From positions 22,363-86,362 of the forward strand of contig JBCCCR010000031.1 in assembly GCA_039033415.1 (NCBI GenBank): a stretch of DNA of 64,000 nt. The letters run 5' to 3'. How positions within the stretch are numbered: position 1 is the stretch's first letter; each line of letters starts with the position of its first letter. The DNA comes from Pseudomonadota bacterium. GTDB lineage: Bacteria > Pseudomonadota > Gammaproteobacteria > Xanthomonadales > SZUA-38. A program made the position numbers and the translations under genes. This document shows positions 26,493-35,796 of this stretch, piece after piece. The notes below the pieces were generated by a model. The model saw nothing but the letters and a program-made list of their open reading frames with translations, did no database searches and was not told the origin of the DNA.

Positions 26493-28220
26493 ATGCGAGT
26501 AGTTTTAGGAATGATGTGTTTGGTGCTGGCCGCAGCGGCTAACGCGCAGAGCACCAAAATGGCTGACGTGGCCCGAGAGGTGACGTTGGAAAACGGGATG
26601 CGGCTGGTCATGGTGCAACGGCCCGGGCAACCCAACATTGCCGCCGGTTGGGTCGCACACGTCGGCTCGGCCAACGAAAGTCCCGGCATTACCGGTATCT
26701 CACATCTGTTTGAACACATGATGTTCAAAGGCTCGCCGCGGATTGGAACCCGAGATGCCGAGCTGGATGCACAGCTTCAGGACCAGCTCGACGAGCTGCG
26801 CAGCGAAATGTTTGCGCTGGAGCGCGGCTACCGCGATCAGGTGCGGCTGGGGCAGGGCAAAGCGATCACCGACCCGGCACTGCAAACGGCGGCGATGGCT
26901 GAGCTTCAGACGCGTTTCGACGAACTGGTTAAGAGCCAGCGCGAAAACATGATCAAAGACGAGTTCGACCAGATTTACACGGAAGCCGGCGCCAGCGGCA
27001 TGAACGCTTTTACAAACCGGGACATGACGGTCTATTTCATTCGGGTTCCGCGCAACAAGCTCGAGCTGTGGTTCTGGATGGAGAGCGAGCGCCTCGCGCA
27101 GCCGGTGTTTCGCGAGTTTTACTCCGAGCGGGATGTCGTTTTTGAAGAGCGGCGGCTGCGGACGGACTCGACGCCGACCGGTGCACAGGACGAGGTTTTT
27201 GAATCGCTGCTGTGGCGTGGGCATCCCTATGGATGGCCCGTGATCGGTTGGCCGAGCGACATTGCGGCAATAACGCGTGAACAGGCTGAAGCCTTTTACG
27301 ATCTCTACTATGCGCCGGCCAACATTACCCTGGCAATCGTCGGAGACTTCGACGAAGCCCAGGCCATCGAGTGGGCGGAAAGTTACTTCGGACGAATTCC
27401 GCCCGGCCGGGATAACCCGCCGGATGTCATCACGCTCGCGATGCCTCAGCTGGGAAACCTGGTCTATCGGGCCGAGGTGGATGCACCGCCGTCAGCCACC
27501 GTAACCTGGCGAACGACGGCTTTCACCGGTGAGAGTGACGGGGCGCTCCAAGTCCTTTCCAGCGTGCTCAGCGGTAAGACGGGTCGGCTCTACAAGCGTT
27601 TGGTGCTGGAAGATCAGATTGCCACCAACGTCGGTGCTGGCGCTGACAGCGGCAAATACGACGGCTCGTTCGCCGTTTATGCACAGGGCAAGCAGGGGGT
27701 TTCCCCGGACCAGCTCCAGGCGGTGCTGCAGGAGGAAGTGGCTAAGGTTGTCGCTGACGGCATCACCGACTACGAGCTTGAGAAGGTGAAGAACCAGCTT
27801 GCTGCTGAAAAGTATCGGCGACTGGAAGATCCCTTTTTCCTGCTGATCCAGCTGCTGTACTACGACGGCCTGCGCGACTGGCGCACGATGGATACCTCCT
27901 ATGAGGACGTTGAAGTGGTCTCCGCCGATCAGGTGCAAGCCGCTGCCGCCGAGTACCTGATGCCTGAGCTCGCCGCCACCAAACTCTATACCCGAAAGGC
28001 GAGCAGCGAGCCGGAGGATCCGGAGCTGGCGGCCTTCGACGCGGGCACGCAGGCCCAGATCAAGGGGATGCTGGGACAAATGCAGGGCCGCAGCGCTGAA
28101 GAGTTGGGCCAGGGCCTGGCTCGGCTCGAGCAGATGCGTGGGCAGGTGCCACCGGAGGCGCAGCCGGCCATTGACTACATGATCAAGCGGGTCACCGCCA
28201 TGCTGGAGGAAGCCAAATGA
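26493..28220 (+). CDS. M16 family zinc metallopeptidase (exported, catalytic partner)
   Basis: 575 residues with a signal peptide (VVLGMMCLVLAAAANAQ). The inverted zinc motif HLFEH is at residues 71-75. M16 proteases work as pairs of a catalytic and a non-catalytic subunit, and the next gene supplies the second. It should act in the periplasm on peptides. It overlaps the next gene by 4 bases (ATGA). A long Q/E/R-rich insert (about residues 90-150) follows the zinc motif. Confidence 0.9.
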   Translation: MRVVLGMMCLVLAAAANAQSTKMADVAREVTLENGMRLVMVQRPGQPNIAAGWVAHVGSANESPGITGISHLFEHMMFKGSPRIGTRDAELDAQLQDQLDELRSEMFALERGYRDQVRLGQGKAITDPALQTAAMAELQTRFDELVKSQRENMIKDEFDQIYTEAGASGMNAFTNRDMTVYFIRVPRNKLELWFWMESERLAQPVFREFYSERDVVFEERRLRTDSTPTGAQDEVFESLLWRGHPYGWPVIGWPSDIAAITREQAEAFYDLYYAPANITLAIVGDFDEAQAIEWAESYFGRIPPGRDNPPDVITLAMPQLGNLVYRAEVDAPPSATVTWRTTAFTGESDGALQVLSSVLSGKTGRLYKRLVLEDQIATNVGAGADSGKYDGSFAVYAQGKQGVSPDQLQAVLQEEVAKVVADGITDYELEKVKNQLAAEKYRRLEDPFFLLIQLLYYDGLRDWRTMDTSYEDVEVVSADQVQAAAAEYLMPELAATKLYTRKASSEPEDPELAAFDAGTQAQIKGMLGQMQGRSAEELGQGLARLEQMRGQVPPEAQPAIDYMIKRVTAMLEEAK

Positions 28221-29722
28221 TGCGCCTGAATAAGCAGTTGAAGTCCGCCACGCTGATCGGGGTCGCCGTACTTTTCCTCGGCGCTTGTGCCACCGGCGGT
28301 GCCGGTCAGGCCAACCATCCCGACGAGCTGGTCTTTGGTGACCGTGAGCTCACCTTTCTGGATCGCGAGGATTACCGCTACGAGCTGCCGGGCGGGGACG
28401 TCATGTACCTGGTCACTGACCGTGCGCTGCCGCTGGTCAAGATGCGCATCTATTCCCGCGCGGGCAACTACCTGCTCGGTGATCTGCCAACCGGGAGCGG
28501 CGGCTTGACCGCGAGCATGCTGCGGGACGGTGGTGCCGGTGAACTTAAGCCCGCCGATCTCGATGAGCGGCTGGACTTTCTGGCGACCAACGTGAGTTTC
28601 TCGATTGGCAACACCGGCGCCAGCGCTTCGCTCGACAGTCTCAGCAGCAACTTTGAGGAAAGCCTGAGCCTGATGATGGATATGCTGGTCGCCCCGCAGT
28701 TTGACGACGAGCGACTCCGAATTGCGGTCGACCGACAGGTTGAGGCGATGCGCCGACGCAATGACGATACGCGCTCCATCGAGCCGCGTGTCTGGTCGCA
28801 GCTGATGCTGGGCGAAGACTTCTTTGCGACGCGGGTTGCCACGCAGGCGAGCGTTGAGAGCATCAGTCCTGACGTGATGCGTGACGTAGTGGGGCGGATC
28901 TTTGGTCGCGGAGACCTCGTGATTGCGATCAGCGGCGATATCGATGCTGACACCGCGCAGGCAGCGCTCGGCAAGGCTTTGGCGCGGTTGCCCGAAGCTT
29001 CCGAGCTGCCCCCGATCCCCGACACGCTAAGCCCCGGCGACCCGGGGGTTTACACGGTGTTTAAAGACGACGTAAACCAGACGCGGGTCACGGTCGGACT
29101 GCCCGGCCCTCGGGTGAACAACCCGGACGAGTTTGCCATCGCTGTGATGAACGACATTCTGGGTGGCGGAGGCTTTACGAGCCGCATCACCTCCCGGGTG
29201 CGGAGCGATGAAGGCTTGGCGTATTCGGCGGGCAGTCGATTTCAGCTGGGGCGCCACTACGACGGTCAGTTTCGTGCCTTCTTCCAGTCCAAGAACGCGA
29301 GCGTGCCGCAGGCACTGGCCATCGTGCTCGAGGAGGTCGAGCGGATACGCACTGCCCCGGTGACCGAACAGGAGTTGAGCACCGCCATCGAGTCGCGGCT
29401 TGCTTTTCTGGCGGACCTTTACGCGAGCGCCGAGTCGGCCTCACGGCGCTTCGCCGCCGACGAGATCAATAGCGAACCGGCAGACCGCTGGCGCACCTTT
29501 GAGGCAAACATCCGCAAAGTCAGCATCGCGGACGTGCAACGTGTGGCGGAAAAATACCTGGATCCGGCGCAGCTGCGAATTCTGCTGGTTGGCAAAATTG
29601 ATGAAGCCCTCGCCGGCGATGGCAATCACGGCACCGTTGAGTCCGTGACGGGTAAAACGATCCGAACGATTGCGCTGAAAGATCCGCTGACCCAGCAGCC
29701 GCTGGCTGACGCGGCCCCCTGA
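28217..29722 (+). CDS. M16 family peptidase-like lipoprotein (non-catalytic partner)
   Basis: 501 residues. It starts with a lipoprotein signal (lipobox LGAC near residue 23). It has the M16 fold (segments MRIYSRAGNYLLG; GGGGFTSRITSRVRSDEGLA with the R/Y pair of the C-terminal domain) but no HxxEH: the matching position reads LTASMLRDG. It therefore is the structural partner of the upstream protease. Confidence 0.88.
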   Translation: MMRLNKQLKSATLIGVAVLFLGACATGGAGQANHPDELVFGDRELTFLDREDYRYELPGGDVMYLVTDRALPLVKMRIYSRAGNYLLGDLPTGSGGLTASMLRDGGAGELKPADLDERLDFLATNVSFSIGNTGASASLDSLSSNFEESLSLMMDMLVAPQFDDERLRIAVDRQVEAMRRRNDDTRSIEPRVWSQLMLGEDFFATRVATQASVESISPDVMRDVVGRIFGRGDLVIAISGDIDADTAQAALGKALARLPEASELPPIPDTLSPGDPGVYTVFKDDVNQTRVTVGLPGPRVNNPDEFAIAVMNDILGGGGFTSRITSRVRSDEGLAYSAGSRFQLGRHYDGQFRAFFQSKNASVPQALAIVLEEVERIRTAPVTEQELSTAIESRLAFLADLYASAESASRRFAADEINSEPADRWRTFEANIRKVSIADVQRVAEKYLDPAQLRILLVGKIDEALAGDGNHGTVESVTGKTIRTIALKDPLTQQPLADAAP

Positions 29723-29783
29723 CGACTGACGGCAACGGGGCTGCTGGGCGGGGTTAAGCCGCAGCCCCCGAGGAGTGATGAGC

Positions 29784-30890
29784 ATGCAGATTGGTGTACC
29801 GAAAGAGATCAAGAATCATGAGTACCGGATTGGGCTCATCCCGTCCTCGGTGCGTGAACTGACGGCCCGTGGCCATCAGGTTGTCATACAGCAGGGTGCG
29901 GGTCTTGGTATTGGACTCACCGACGACGACTACACGGCTGTGGGCGCCACTATCGCGCCTGACGCTGCGGCGGTGTTCGACCAGTCCGAGATGATCGTTA
30001 AGGTCAAGGAACCGCAGGCGGTAGAGCGTGCGATGCTGAAGGAGCACCACTTGCTCTTCACCTACCTTCATCTGGCGCCAGACCCGGACCAGACTCGGGA
30101 CCTGGTTGATTCCGGCGCTTGCTGCATTGCCTACGAGACGGTGACGGACTCAGAGGGGCGCCTGCCCCTGCTGGCGCCCATGTCCGAAGTAGCTGGACGT
30201 CTTTCCGTGCAGGCGGGAGCCGCGTCACTCGAAAAGGCTCGCGGGGGCGCTGGTGTCCTGCTCGGGGGCGTGCCGGGCGTGGACCCGGGCAAAGTGGTTA
30301 TCATCGGCGGTGGCGTGGTCGGCATCAACGCGGCACAGATGGCGGTGGGGCTGGGTGCCAACGTGACCGTGCTCGACCGCTCGCTGGACGTGCTGCGCCG
30401 GATCGACCTGCAGTTCGACAGCCGCCTGAATACCGTGTTTTCCACCACCGAGTCGGTCGAGCGGCTGTGCATCGATGCAGACCTCGTGATTGGCGGTGTG
30501 CTGATTCCTGGCGCCGCCGCGCCCAAGCTGGTGACGCGGGAGATCATTCGGCAGATGCGGATGGGCAGCGTCTTTGTGGACGTTGCCATCGACCAGGGGG
30601 GGTGTTCGGAGACCTCCAAGCCTACAACCCACGACAATCCGCGTTACGTGGTCGATGATGTTGTGCACTACTGTGTGGCCAACATGCCGGGTGCCGTACC
30701 CCGTACGTCAACGTTTGCGCTGAACAATGCGACGCTGCCGTTTGTGCTGGCGCTGGCGGAGAAAGGCGCCGAAAAGGCGATGGCGGACGATCCTCATCTG
30801 CGCAATGGGCTGAACGTGTACCAGGGCAAGGTCACCCAGAAAGAGGTCGCTGAGGCGCTGGGCTACGAATACTCACCGCCGCCGGCCTGA
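29784..30890 (+). CDS. ald: alanine dehydrogenase
   Basis: 368 residues. [20 protein letters not shown] is the standard N-terminus; KVKEPQ and YLHLAPDP (catalytic His) are in the substrate domain, and [20 protein letters not shown] the NAD-binding fold. It interconverts L-alanine with pyruvate, ammonia and NADH. AGGAG (29771-29775) lies 8 bases before ATG 29784, so that start is preferred over ATG 29778 and GTG 29775. Confidence 0.95.
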   Translation: MQIGVPKEIKNHEYRIGLIPSSVRELTARGHQVVIQQGAGLGIGLTDDDYTAVGATIAPDAAAVFDQSEMIVKVKEPQAVERAMLKEHHLLFTYLHLAPDPDQTRDLVDSGACCIAYETVTDSEGRLPLLAPMSEVAGRLSVQAGAASLEKARGGAGVLLGGVPGVDPGKVVIIGGGVVGINAAQMAVGLGANVTVLDRSLDVLRRIDLQFDSRLNTVFSTTESVERLCIDADLVIGGVLIPGAAAPKLVTREIIRQMRMGSVFVDVAIDQGGCSETSKPTTHDNPRYVVDDVVHYCVANMPGAVPRTSTFALNNATLPFVLALAEKGAEKAMADDPHLRNGLNVYQGKVTQKEVAEALGYEYSPPPA

Positions 30891-30909
30891 CCGGAGGGTA
30901 ACTGAAGAG

Positions 30910-32208
30910 CTACTGGCGGGTCTGCCCGGTGCCTCGGACCAGCCACTTGTAGCTGGTCAGTTCGGGAAGCGCCATCGGACCACGGGCGTGTAACTTTTGC
31001 GTGCTGATCCCAATCTCAGCGCCCATCCCGAACTGGGCGCCATCGGTAAACGCGGTCGACGCATTGGCATAGACCGCTGCCGCGTCCACGGCCCTCAGCC
31101 AGGTTTCAATGACGGTGGTGTCCTCGGCCACGACAGACTCGCTGTGGCCCGAGGAATAGCGTGCCACGTGCTCCAACGCTTCGTTCAGATCGTTGACCAC
31201 CTTAATCGCCAGCTTCATCGCCAGGAATTCCCGACCAAAGTCCTCCGGCTGGGCCCGGCGCAGCGGTCCGCCGTAGTGACCGTCCAGAACCCGAAAGGCG
31301 GCTGCATCCGCAAACACCTCAGCGTCGAAATGGTCGCCGAGCTTCGCCACAATCCCGGGCAGCTCGTCGAGTAGGGATTCGTGGATCAGCAGTGTGTCCA
31401 GCGCGTTGCACACGCTCACTCGGCGCGCCTTGGAGTTCGTCACGATGGCGCGAGCTTTTTCGACGTCCGCGCTAGCGTCGACATAGACATGCACAATGCC
31501 AGCGCCGGTTTCAATGACGGGCACCCGGGCGTGTTCCCGGACGTGGTCGATCAGGCCCTGACTCCCCCGGGGTATCGCGACGTTCACGACGTCAACTGCC
31601 TCAAGCACGGGTTTGAGCGCGGCCCGTTCAGCCGGTGCCAGGGTCACGGCGTCGGCGGACAGCTCATGCTCCGCCAGCGCTGCCTGGATGATCTGAACGA
31701 TGGCTTCATTGGAGTCTTTGGCGTCGCGGCTGCCCTTCAGGAGGGCCGCATTGCCGCTTTTCAGGCACAGCGCGGCCACGTCGACCGTCACGTTGGGGCG
31801 CGACTCGAAAATGATGGCGACCACGCCTAGCGGCACGCGCACCTTTTCCAGCTGAAGGCCGTTGGGCAGCATACGCCGCTCCAGGATCTCTCCGGCAGGG
31901 CAGGGAAGCTCAGCCACCGCCTCCAGGTCACTGGCTATTGCCTCGATCCGCTCCGGCGAGAGCAGCAGTCGGTCATATTTGGGATTGGCCGGATCCATGC
32001 GGTCCAGATCTCGGCGGTTGGCCTCCAGCACGGCTTCCGCCGACTCACGGAGCCTGGCGGCGATGGTCAAGACCGCTTCGGACAGCGCCGCGGGGGCGGC
32101 GAGATTCAGCTGCCGGGCAGCTACCTTGACTCGCGCGAGCGACTGATCAACGTCCCTCAGAAGCGCGGCGGTGGGGTCGGCGTCGTTGGTTCGGGCGGCG
32201 TTTGTCAT
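30910..32208 (-). CDS. proA: glutamate-5-semialdehyde dehydrogenase (gamma-glutamyl phosphate reductase)
   Basis: 432 residues of the ALDH superfamily. Key elements: [49 protein letters not shown] with the catalytic Cys, and the C-terminal [20 protein letters not shown]. It reduces gamma-glutamyl phosphate with NADPH in proline synthesis. ATG overlaps the proB stop (32205-32208). Confidence 0.96.
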   Translation of the reverse strand: MTNAARTNDADPTAALLRDVDQSLARVKVAARQLNLAAPAALSEAVLTIAARLRESAEAVLEANRRDLDRMDPANPKYDRLLLSPERIEAIASDLEAVAELPCPAGEILERRMLPNGLQLEKVRVPLGVVAIIFESRPNVTVDVAALCLKSGNAALLKGSRDAKDSNEAIVQIIQAALAEHELSADAVTLAPAERAALKPVLEAVDVVNVAIPRGSQGLIDHVREHARVPVIETGAGIVHVYVDASADVEKARAIVTNSKARRVSVCNALDTLLIHESLLDELPGIVAKLGDHFDAEVFADAAAFRVLDGHYGGPLRRAQPEDFGREFLAMKLAIKVVNDLNEALEHVARYSSGHSESVVAEDTTVIETWLRAVDAAAVYANASTAFTDGAQFGMGAEIGISTQKLHARGPMALPELTSYKWLVRGTGQTRQ

Positions 32209-33317
32209 GGCTCGATATACAGATAGTCGTAATGGATCAGGGGTTTTTGGCGCTGCTTGCCCAAACGCTGGGCGGCGGTCTCTGAACTATATTCGGCTCG
32301 ACCATACCCAATCGGGCGGCGGCTTGTATCGACGATCGTCACAATATCGCCTCGCTCGAAGTGGCCCGCAAGTTCGCTGATTCCAACCGGCAGCAGACTG
32401 GCCAGCCGATCGGGTGCGCGCAGCGCCTGCGCGGCGCCGTCGTTCACCACCACAAGCGCGCTGCCGGCGGGCGCTGCGGCAAGCCAGCGTCTGGGCTGGG
32501 TGGCGGGTGTTGGGTCTGCGGGAAATACCGTGCCATGCCCGGAACCTGAGCAAATATCGCTGATGACCTTCGGACGCCGGCCGTGGGCAATCCAAACCTC
32601 GGTTCCCAGCCGCGCCAGTCGCTGCGCGCTGCGGACCTTGCTGGCAATGCCGCCCCGACCAAATTCGGACCGATCCTCCCCCTGTTTTGGCTGAACCGAC
32701 TGGCCATCCCAGGTCTTGATGAGCCGACTGCCCGGGGCGCCGGGCGGTCCGTCGTACACCCCTTCGACGTTGGTCAGCATGATCAGCTGCGAAGCGCCCA
32801 GCATCGACGCGAGCAGGGCGGCCAGCTCGTCGTTGTCGGTAAACATCAGCTCGGTGACCGAAACCACGTCGTTTTCATTGACCACCGGCACAACACCATG
32901 CTTCAGCGCGCTCACCAGACAGCCTCGCATGTTGAGGTAATGTCGGCGGGTCGCAAAATCATCTCGGGTGGCCAGCACCTGGGCCACCTGTCGGTCGTGC
33001 TCGCCAAACGCATTCTGATAAAAAGCCATTAGCCGCGTTTGTCCCATGGCGGCGAGCAGCTGGCGACGCTGGACCGGGTTTCGTTCGGTCGGCACGGACG
33101 CCGGGGCCACGGCCAAGCCGAGCGCGACTGCGCCGGACGATACCAGCACCGTGGGCTGGCCCTGCGCAGTCAGTCGGGCAATCTGCTCGACAATGGCGTT
33201 GAGATGCGTTTCGTCCAGCAGGCCGTTACCGTCCCGGGCGACCGCGCTGCCCAGCTTGACGATGATCGGGGCGTTGGCTGAGCCAGCGCTTCCCGCGGAC
33301 TTTTGACTTGCGCTCAC
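32205..33317 (-). CDS. proB: glutamate 5-kinase
   Basis: 370 residues. An amino-acid kinase domain ([49 protein letters not shown]) is followed by a PUA domain from about residue 275. It phosphorylates glutamate in the first proline step and is normally feedback-inhibited by proline through the kinase domain. It is divergent from greB, with 21 bases between the starts. Confidence 0.96.
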   Translation of the reverse strand: MSASQKSAGSAGSANAPIIVKLGSAVARDGNGLLDETHLNAIVEQIARLTAQGQPTVLVSSGAVALGLAVAPASVPTERNPVQRRQLLAAMGQTRLMAFYQNAFGEHDRQVAQVLATRDDFATRRHYLNMRGCLVSALKHGVVPVVNENDVVSVTELMFTDNDELAALLASMLGASQLIMLTNVEGVYDGPPGAPGSRLIKTWDGQSVQPKQGEDRSEFGRGGIASKVRSAQRLARLGTEVWIAHGRRPKVISDICSGSGHGTVFPADPTPATQPRRWLAAAPAGSALVVVNDGAAQALRAPDRLASLLPVGISELAGHFERGDIVTIVDTSRRPIGYGRAEYSSETAAQRLGKQRQKPLIHYDYLYIEP

Positions 33318-33338
33318 AGCGGTGCTTTCCTGATTTCT

Positions 33339-33845
33339 ATGGGTACGCAGACAGCCTCACAGTACATCACCGTGGCGGGCCACCAGGCGCTAAAAGCGGA
33401 GTTTGAACGACTCTGGCGCCGGGAGCGACCCCTGGTGACCAAAGCGCTCGGCGAGGCGGCGGCCGAAGGCGACCGGTCGGAGAACGCGGAGTATATCTAC
33501 CGCAAGAAGCAGCTGCGCGAAATGGACCGACGGATTCGCTATCTCAGCAAGCGGCTGGACGTGCTGCAGGTCGTGTCCGAGCGGCCCCGGGACGTGAGCC
33601 GGGTCTTTTTTGCCGCCCGCGTGACGTTGGAAGATGCCGAGGGTCGGCGCCGGGACTTTCAGCTGGTGGGGGCCGACGAAACGCTGGCGGAGGCGGGGCG
33701 GATCAGCATCGACTCGCCGATGGCGCGGGCGCTGCTGGGGCGCCGCGTAGGTGATGTGGTGGTGGTGCAGACGCCCCGCGGCGACGATGAATACGAGGTG
33801 CTGGAGATCGAATATCCTGATCCCGAGATCAGCTCATACGTCTGA
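33339..33845 (+). CDS. greB: transcription elongation factor GreB
   Basis: 168 residues. Coiled-coil domain with the tip acids (LGEAAAEGDRSENAEYIYRK), then the FKBP-like C-terminal domain (GRISIDSPMARALLGRRVGD; DDEYEVLEIEY). It reactivates backtracked RNA polymerase. The start ATG 33339 follows an upstream in-frame extension to 33303 that lacks homology. Confidence 0.94.
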   Translation: MGTQTASQYITVAGHQALKAEFERLWRRERPLVTKALGEAAAEGDRSENAEYIYRKKQLREMDRRIRYLSKRLDVLQVVSERPRDVSRVFFAARVTLEDAEGRRRDFQLVGADETLAEAGRISIDSPMARALLGRRVGDVVVVQTPRGDDEYEVLEIEYPDPEISSYV

Positions 33846-33952
33846 AATCGGGCGTGGGGTAAACCGGTCCGAAGTGAGAACCTCTGTCTCTCTTTTAAAG
33901 TCAGCCACTACCGCTTATAGTTCGCGCAGGTTGGGCATTGGGAACCTCATTC

Positions 33953-34189
33953 ATGGGACTGTCAGCAGAAAAGATCGACAAGGTTCGTCACGAGTTCGAG
34001 TACTTCGACAGCGACAGCAGCGGCTATCTGGATAGCAACGAATTTCGGCTGATGTTCAAGGTCATCGCGCCGGAAGCGAGCCGCAAAGAGTGCGACGAGG
34101 CTTTCGCCGCAATCGATGACGACGGTTCGGGAAAAATTGAGTTCGACGAGTTTCTGGAATGGTGGGAGAGCAACTGGTCGGTTTACTGA
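33953..34189 (+). CDS. EF-hand calcium-binding protein
   Basis: 78 residues holding two canonical EF-hand loops: DSDSSGYLDSNEF near residue 19 and DDDGSGKIEFDEF near residue 55. Both have Asp at positions 1, 3 and 5 and a Glu at 12, so both should bind calcium. No signal peptide. Its last 31 bases overlap the start of the lytic transglycosylase-like gene in another frame. ATG 33953 is preferred to TTG 33938. Confidence 0.85.
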   Translation: MGLSAEKIDKVRHEFEYFDSDSSGYLDSNEFRLMFKVIAPEASRKECDEAFAAIDDDGSGKIEFDEFLEWWESNWSVY

Positions 34190-34842
34190 AACGACCCCCG
34201 ATCGATCGGCTCAAGTCAGGCCTGCAGCTTGCGCTGTGGTCCTGCCTGCTAAGCCTCCCTGCGCTGCTGCTGGCCGGCGGTTGCGCTAGCCGCCCGCCGG
34301 CGGATACCGGCAGCATTTGCGCCATCTTTACCGAAAAGCCCCGCTGGTACCGAGCGGCACTCAAGTCTCAGAAGCGCTGGGGCACGCCGGTCCATATTCA
34401 GATGGCCATCATTCACCAGGAATCCCGCTTTGAGGCCAAAGCTGCGCCGCCACGGCGTCGGCTGCTCGGCATTATTCCCACAACGCGCCCGTCCAGCGCC
34501 TACGGCTACGCCCAGGTGAAAGACGAAACCTGGGACTGGTATCGCAAAGACACCGGGCAGGGCGGCGCGGACCGCGACAGCTTTGCTGACGCGATCGACT
34601 TTGTCGGCTGGTACACCGACGTCTCGCGTAAGCGCGTTGGGCTGTCCAAGTGGGACCCTTACGGTCAGTACCTGGCCTATCACGAGGGGCACGGGGGCTA
34701 CGAGCGGCGTTCTTACGAGGCCAAGCCGTGGCTGATGGACGTGGCGCAGAAAGTGGATCACCGCGCCCGCGAGTGGGGCGCGCAGCTCAAGCGCTGTGAG
34801 GATGGCCTGGACAAAGGCGGCTGGTGGCCGTTCGGCGCCTGA
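34159..34842 (+). CDS. lytic transglycosylase (SLT domain) lipoprotein
   Basis: 227 residues. Signal with lipobox LAGGC near residue 42 (long basic N-region). A single SLT-like domain has the catalytic glutamate in IIHQESRFEAKA and then SSAYGYAQVKDETWDWY. It should cleave peptidoglycan glycan strands at the cell envelope. Coupled to the EF-hand gene by a 31-base overlap; the long N-region could mean translation starts later. Confidence 0.85.
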   Translation: MVGEQLVGLLKRPPIDRLKSGLQLALWSCLLSLPALLLAGGCASRPPADTGSICAIFTEKPRWYRAALKSQKRWGTPVHIQMAIIHQESRFEAKAAPPRRRLLGIIPTTRPSSAYGYAQVKDETWDWYRKDTGQGGADRDSFADAIDFVGWYTDVSRKRVGLSKWDPYGQYLAYHEGHGGYERRSYEAKPWLMDVAQKVDHRAREWGAQLKRCEDGLDKGGWWPFGA

Positions 34843-34855
34843 ACGCCGCGGTACG

Positions 34856-35785
34856 CTAGAGCTTCGGCGGCTCGCTGATCCGCGGACTCTCCCAGCTTCC
34901 CGTGGCGGTCACCCGCCGATAAAACCTTCTCAGATGACGCCCGATCCGGCCTGTGGTGCTCGACGGCAGTACGACGCTGGCCAGCAGCGCCGGCAGCGCT
35001 CGAAACAGCCAGAGTTGAGTGTGTCCCAGGATGCACGCCATGCCCCGAAAGTGTTTGGCGCAAAACCGGTGGTGGGAAATGGTCACCTCGGCTCGTGTCA
35101 TGGCGCGAAGCTCCGCGCTGCTCCGGCTTGCCCCACCGTGGTGGTGGATAATCGAGAAATCGTTGAGCAGCCGGCAGCTGATGCCGGCATCACGCGAACG
35201 CCGACACAGGTCGACGTCTTCTGAGTACATAAAAAACTGCTCATCCCAGCCGCCGACCAGGTCGAACGTGCCCCGAGGGATCATCAGGAACGAGCCGGAG
35301 ACCCAGTCCAAGCGACCCTCAACTCGACGGCCGGGCATGTGCCTCAGAACGCTGAGGGCGAGGCGTCCCGGCCCGCCCAGGCCCCACCAGGGGGCAAAGT
35401 CCCCGCCGACTTTGCGCGGCGAGCCGTCTTCGCCCTGCTGCGTGACTGTGGTAATTTGTGACTTTTCGCCCGCGGTCCGCCAGACGTCTGCAATGGCCTG
35501 GTCACGATCGATGCAGTCGGGGTTAAGAAACAGCAGGCATTGACCGGTCGCGCTCCGGGCGCCGAGGTTGCAGCCGCCGGCAAAACCTCGGTTGGCGCCG
35601 TTCTCAACCCACTGGACCCACGGGTAGGCGGCGCTGAACTGGTCGAGCTCACCGTCGTCCGAACGGTTGTCAACGACAATGATTTCGGTCTTTGGTGATT
35701 CGGTTGCGAGATAGCGCAGGGAATCGAGACATTCGCGCAGATGCCGCCAGGCGCGAAAATTCACGATGATCACCGACAGGTCCAC
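34856..35785 (-). CDS. glycosyltransferase family 2 (rhamnosyltransferase-like)
   Basis: 309 residues. GT-A fold with SVIIVNFRAWRHLRECLDSL, the DxD-type element LFLNPDC and GSFLMIPRGTFDLVGGWDEQFFMYSEDVDL, as in dTDP-rhamnosyl transferases. A single hydrophobic stretch occurs near residue 270. Nucleotide sugar and acceptor unknown. It lies 11 bases downstream of the SpoIIE-type phosphatase gene. Confidence 0.85.
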   Translation of the reverse strand: MDLSVIIVNFRAWRHLRECLDSLRYLATESPKTEIIVVDNRSDDGELDQFSAAYPWVQWVENGANRGFAGGCNLGARSATGQCLLFLNPDCIDRDQAIADVWRTAGEKSQITTVTQQGEDGSPRKVGGDFAPWWGLGGPGRLALSVLRHMPGRRVEGRLDWVSGSFLMIPRGTFDLVGGWDEQFFMYSEDVDLCRRSRDAGISCRLLNDFSIIHHHGGASRSSAELRAMTRAEVTISHHRFCAKHFRGMACILGHTQLWLFRALPALLASVVLPSSTTGRIGRHLRRFYRRVTATGSWESPRISEPPKL

Positions 35786-35796
35786 AGCGATGGCGC

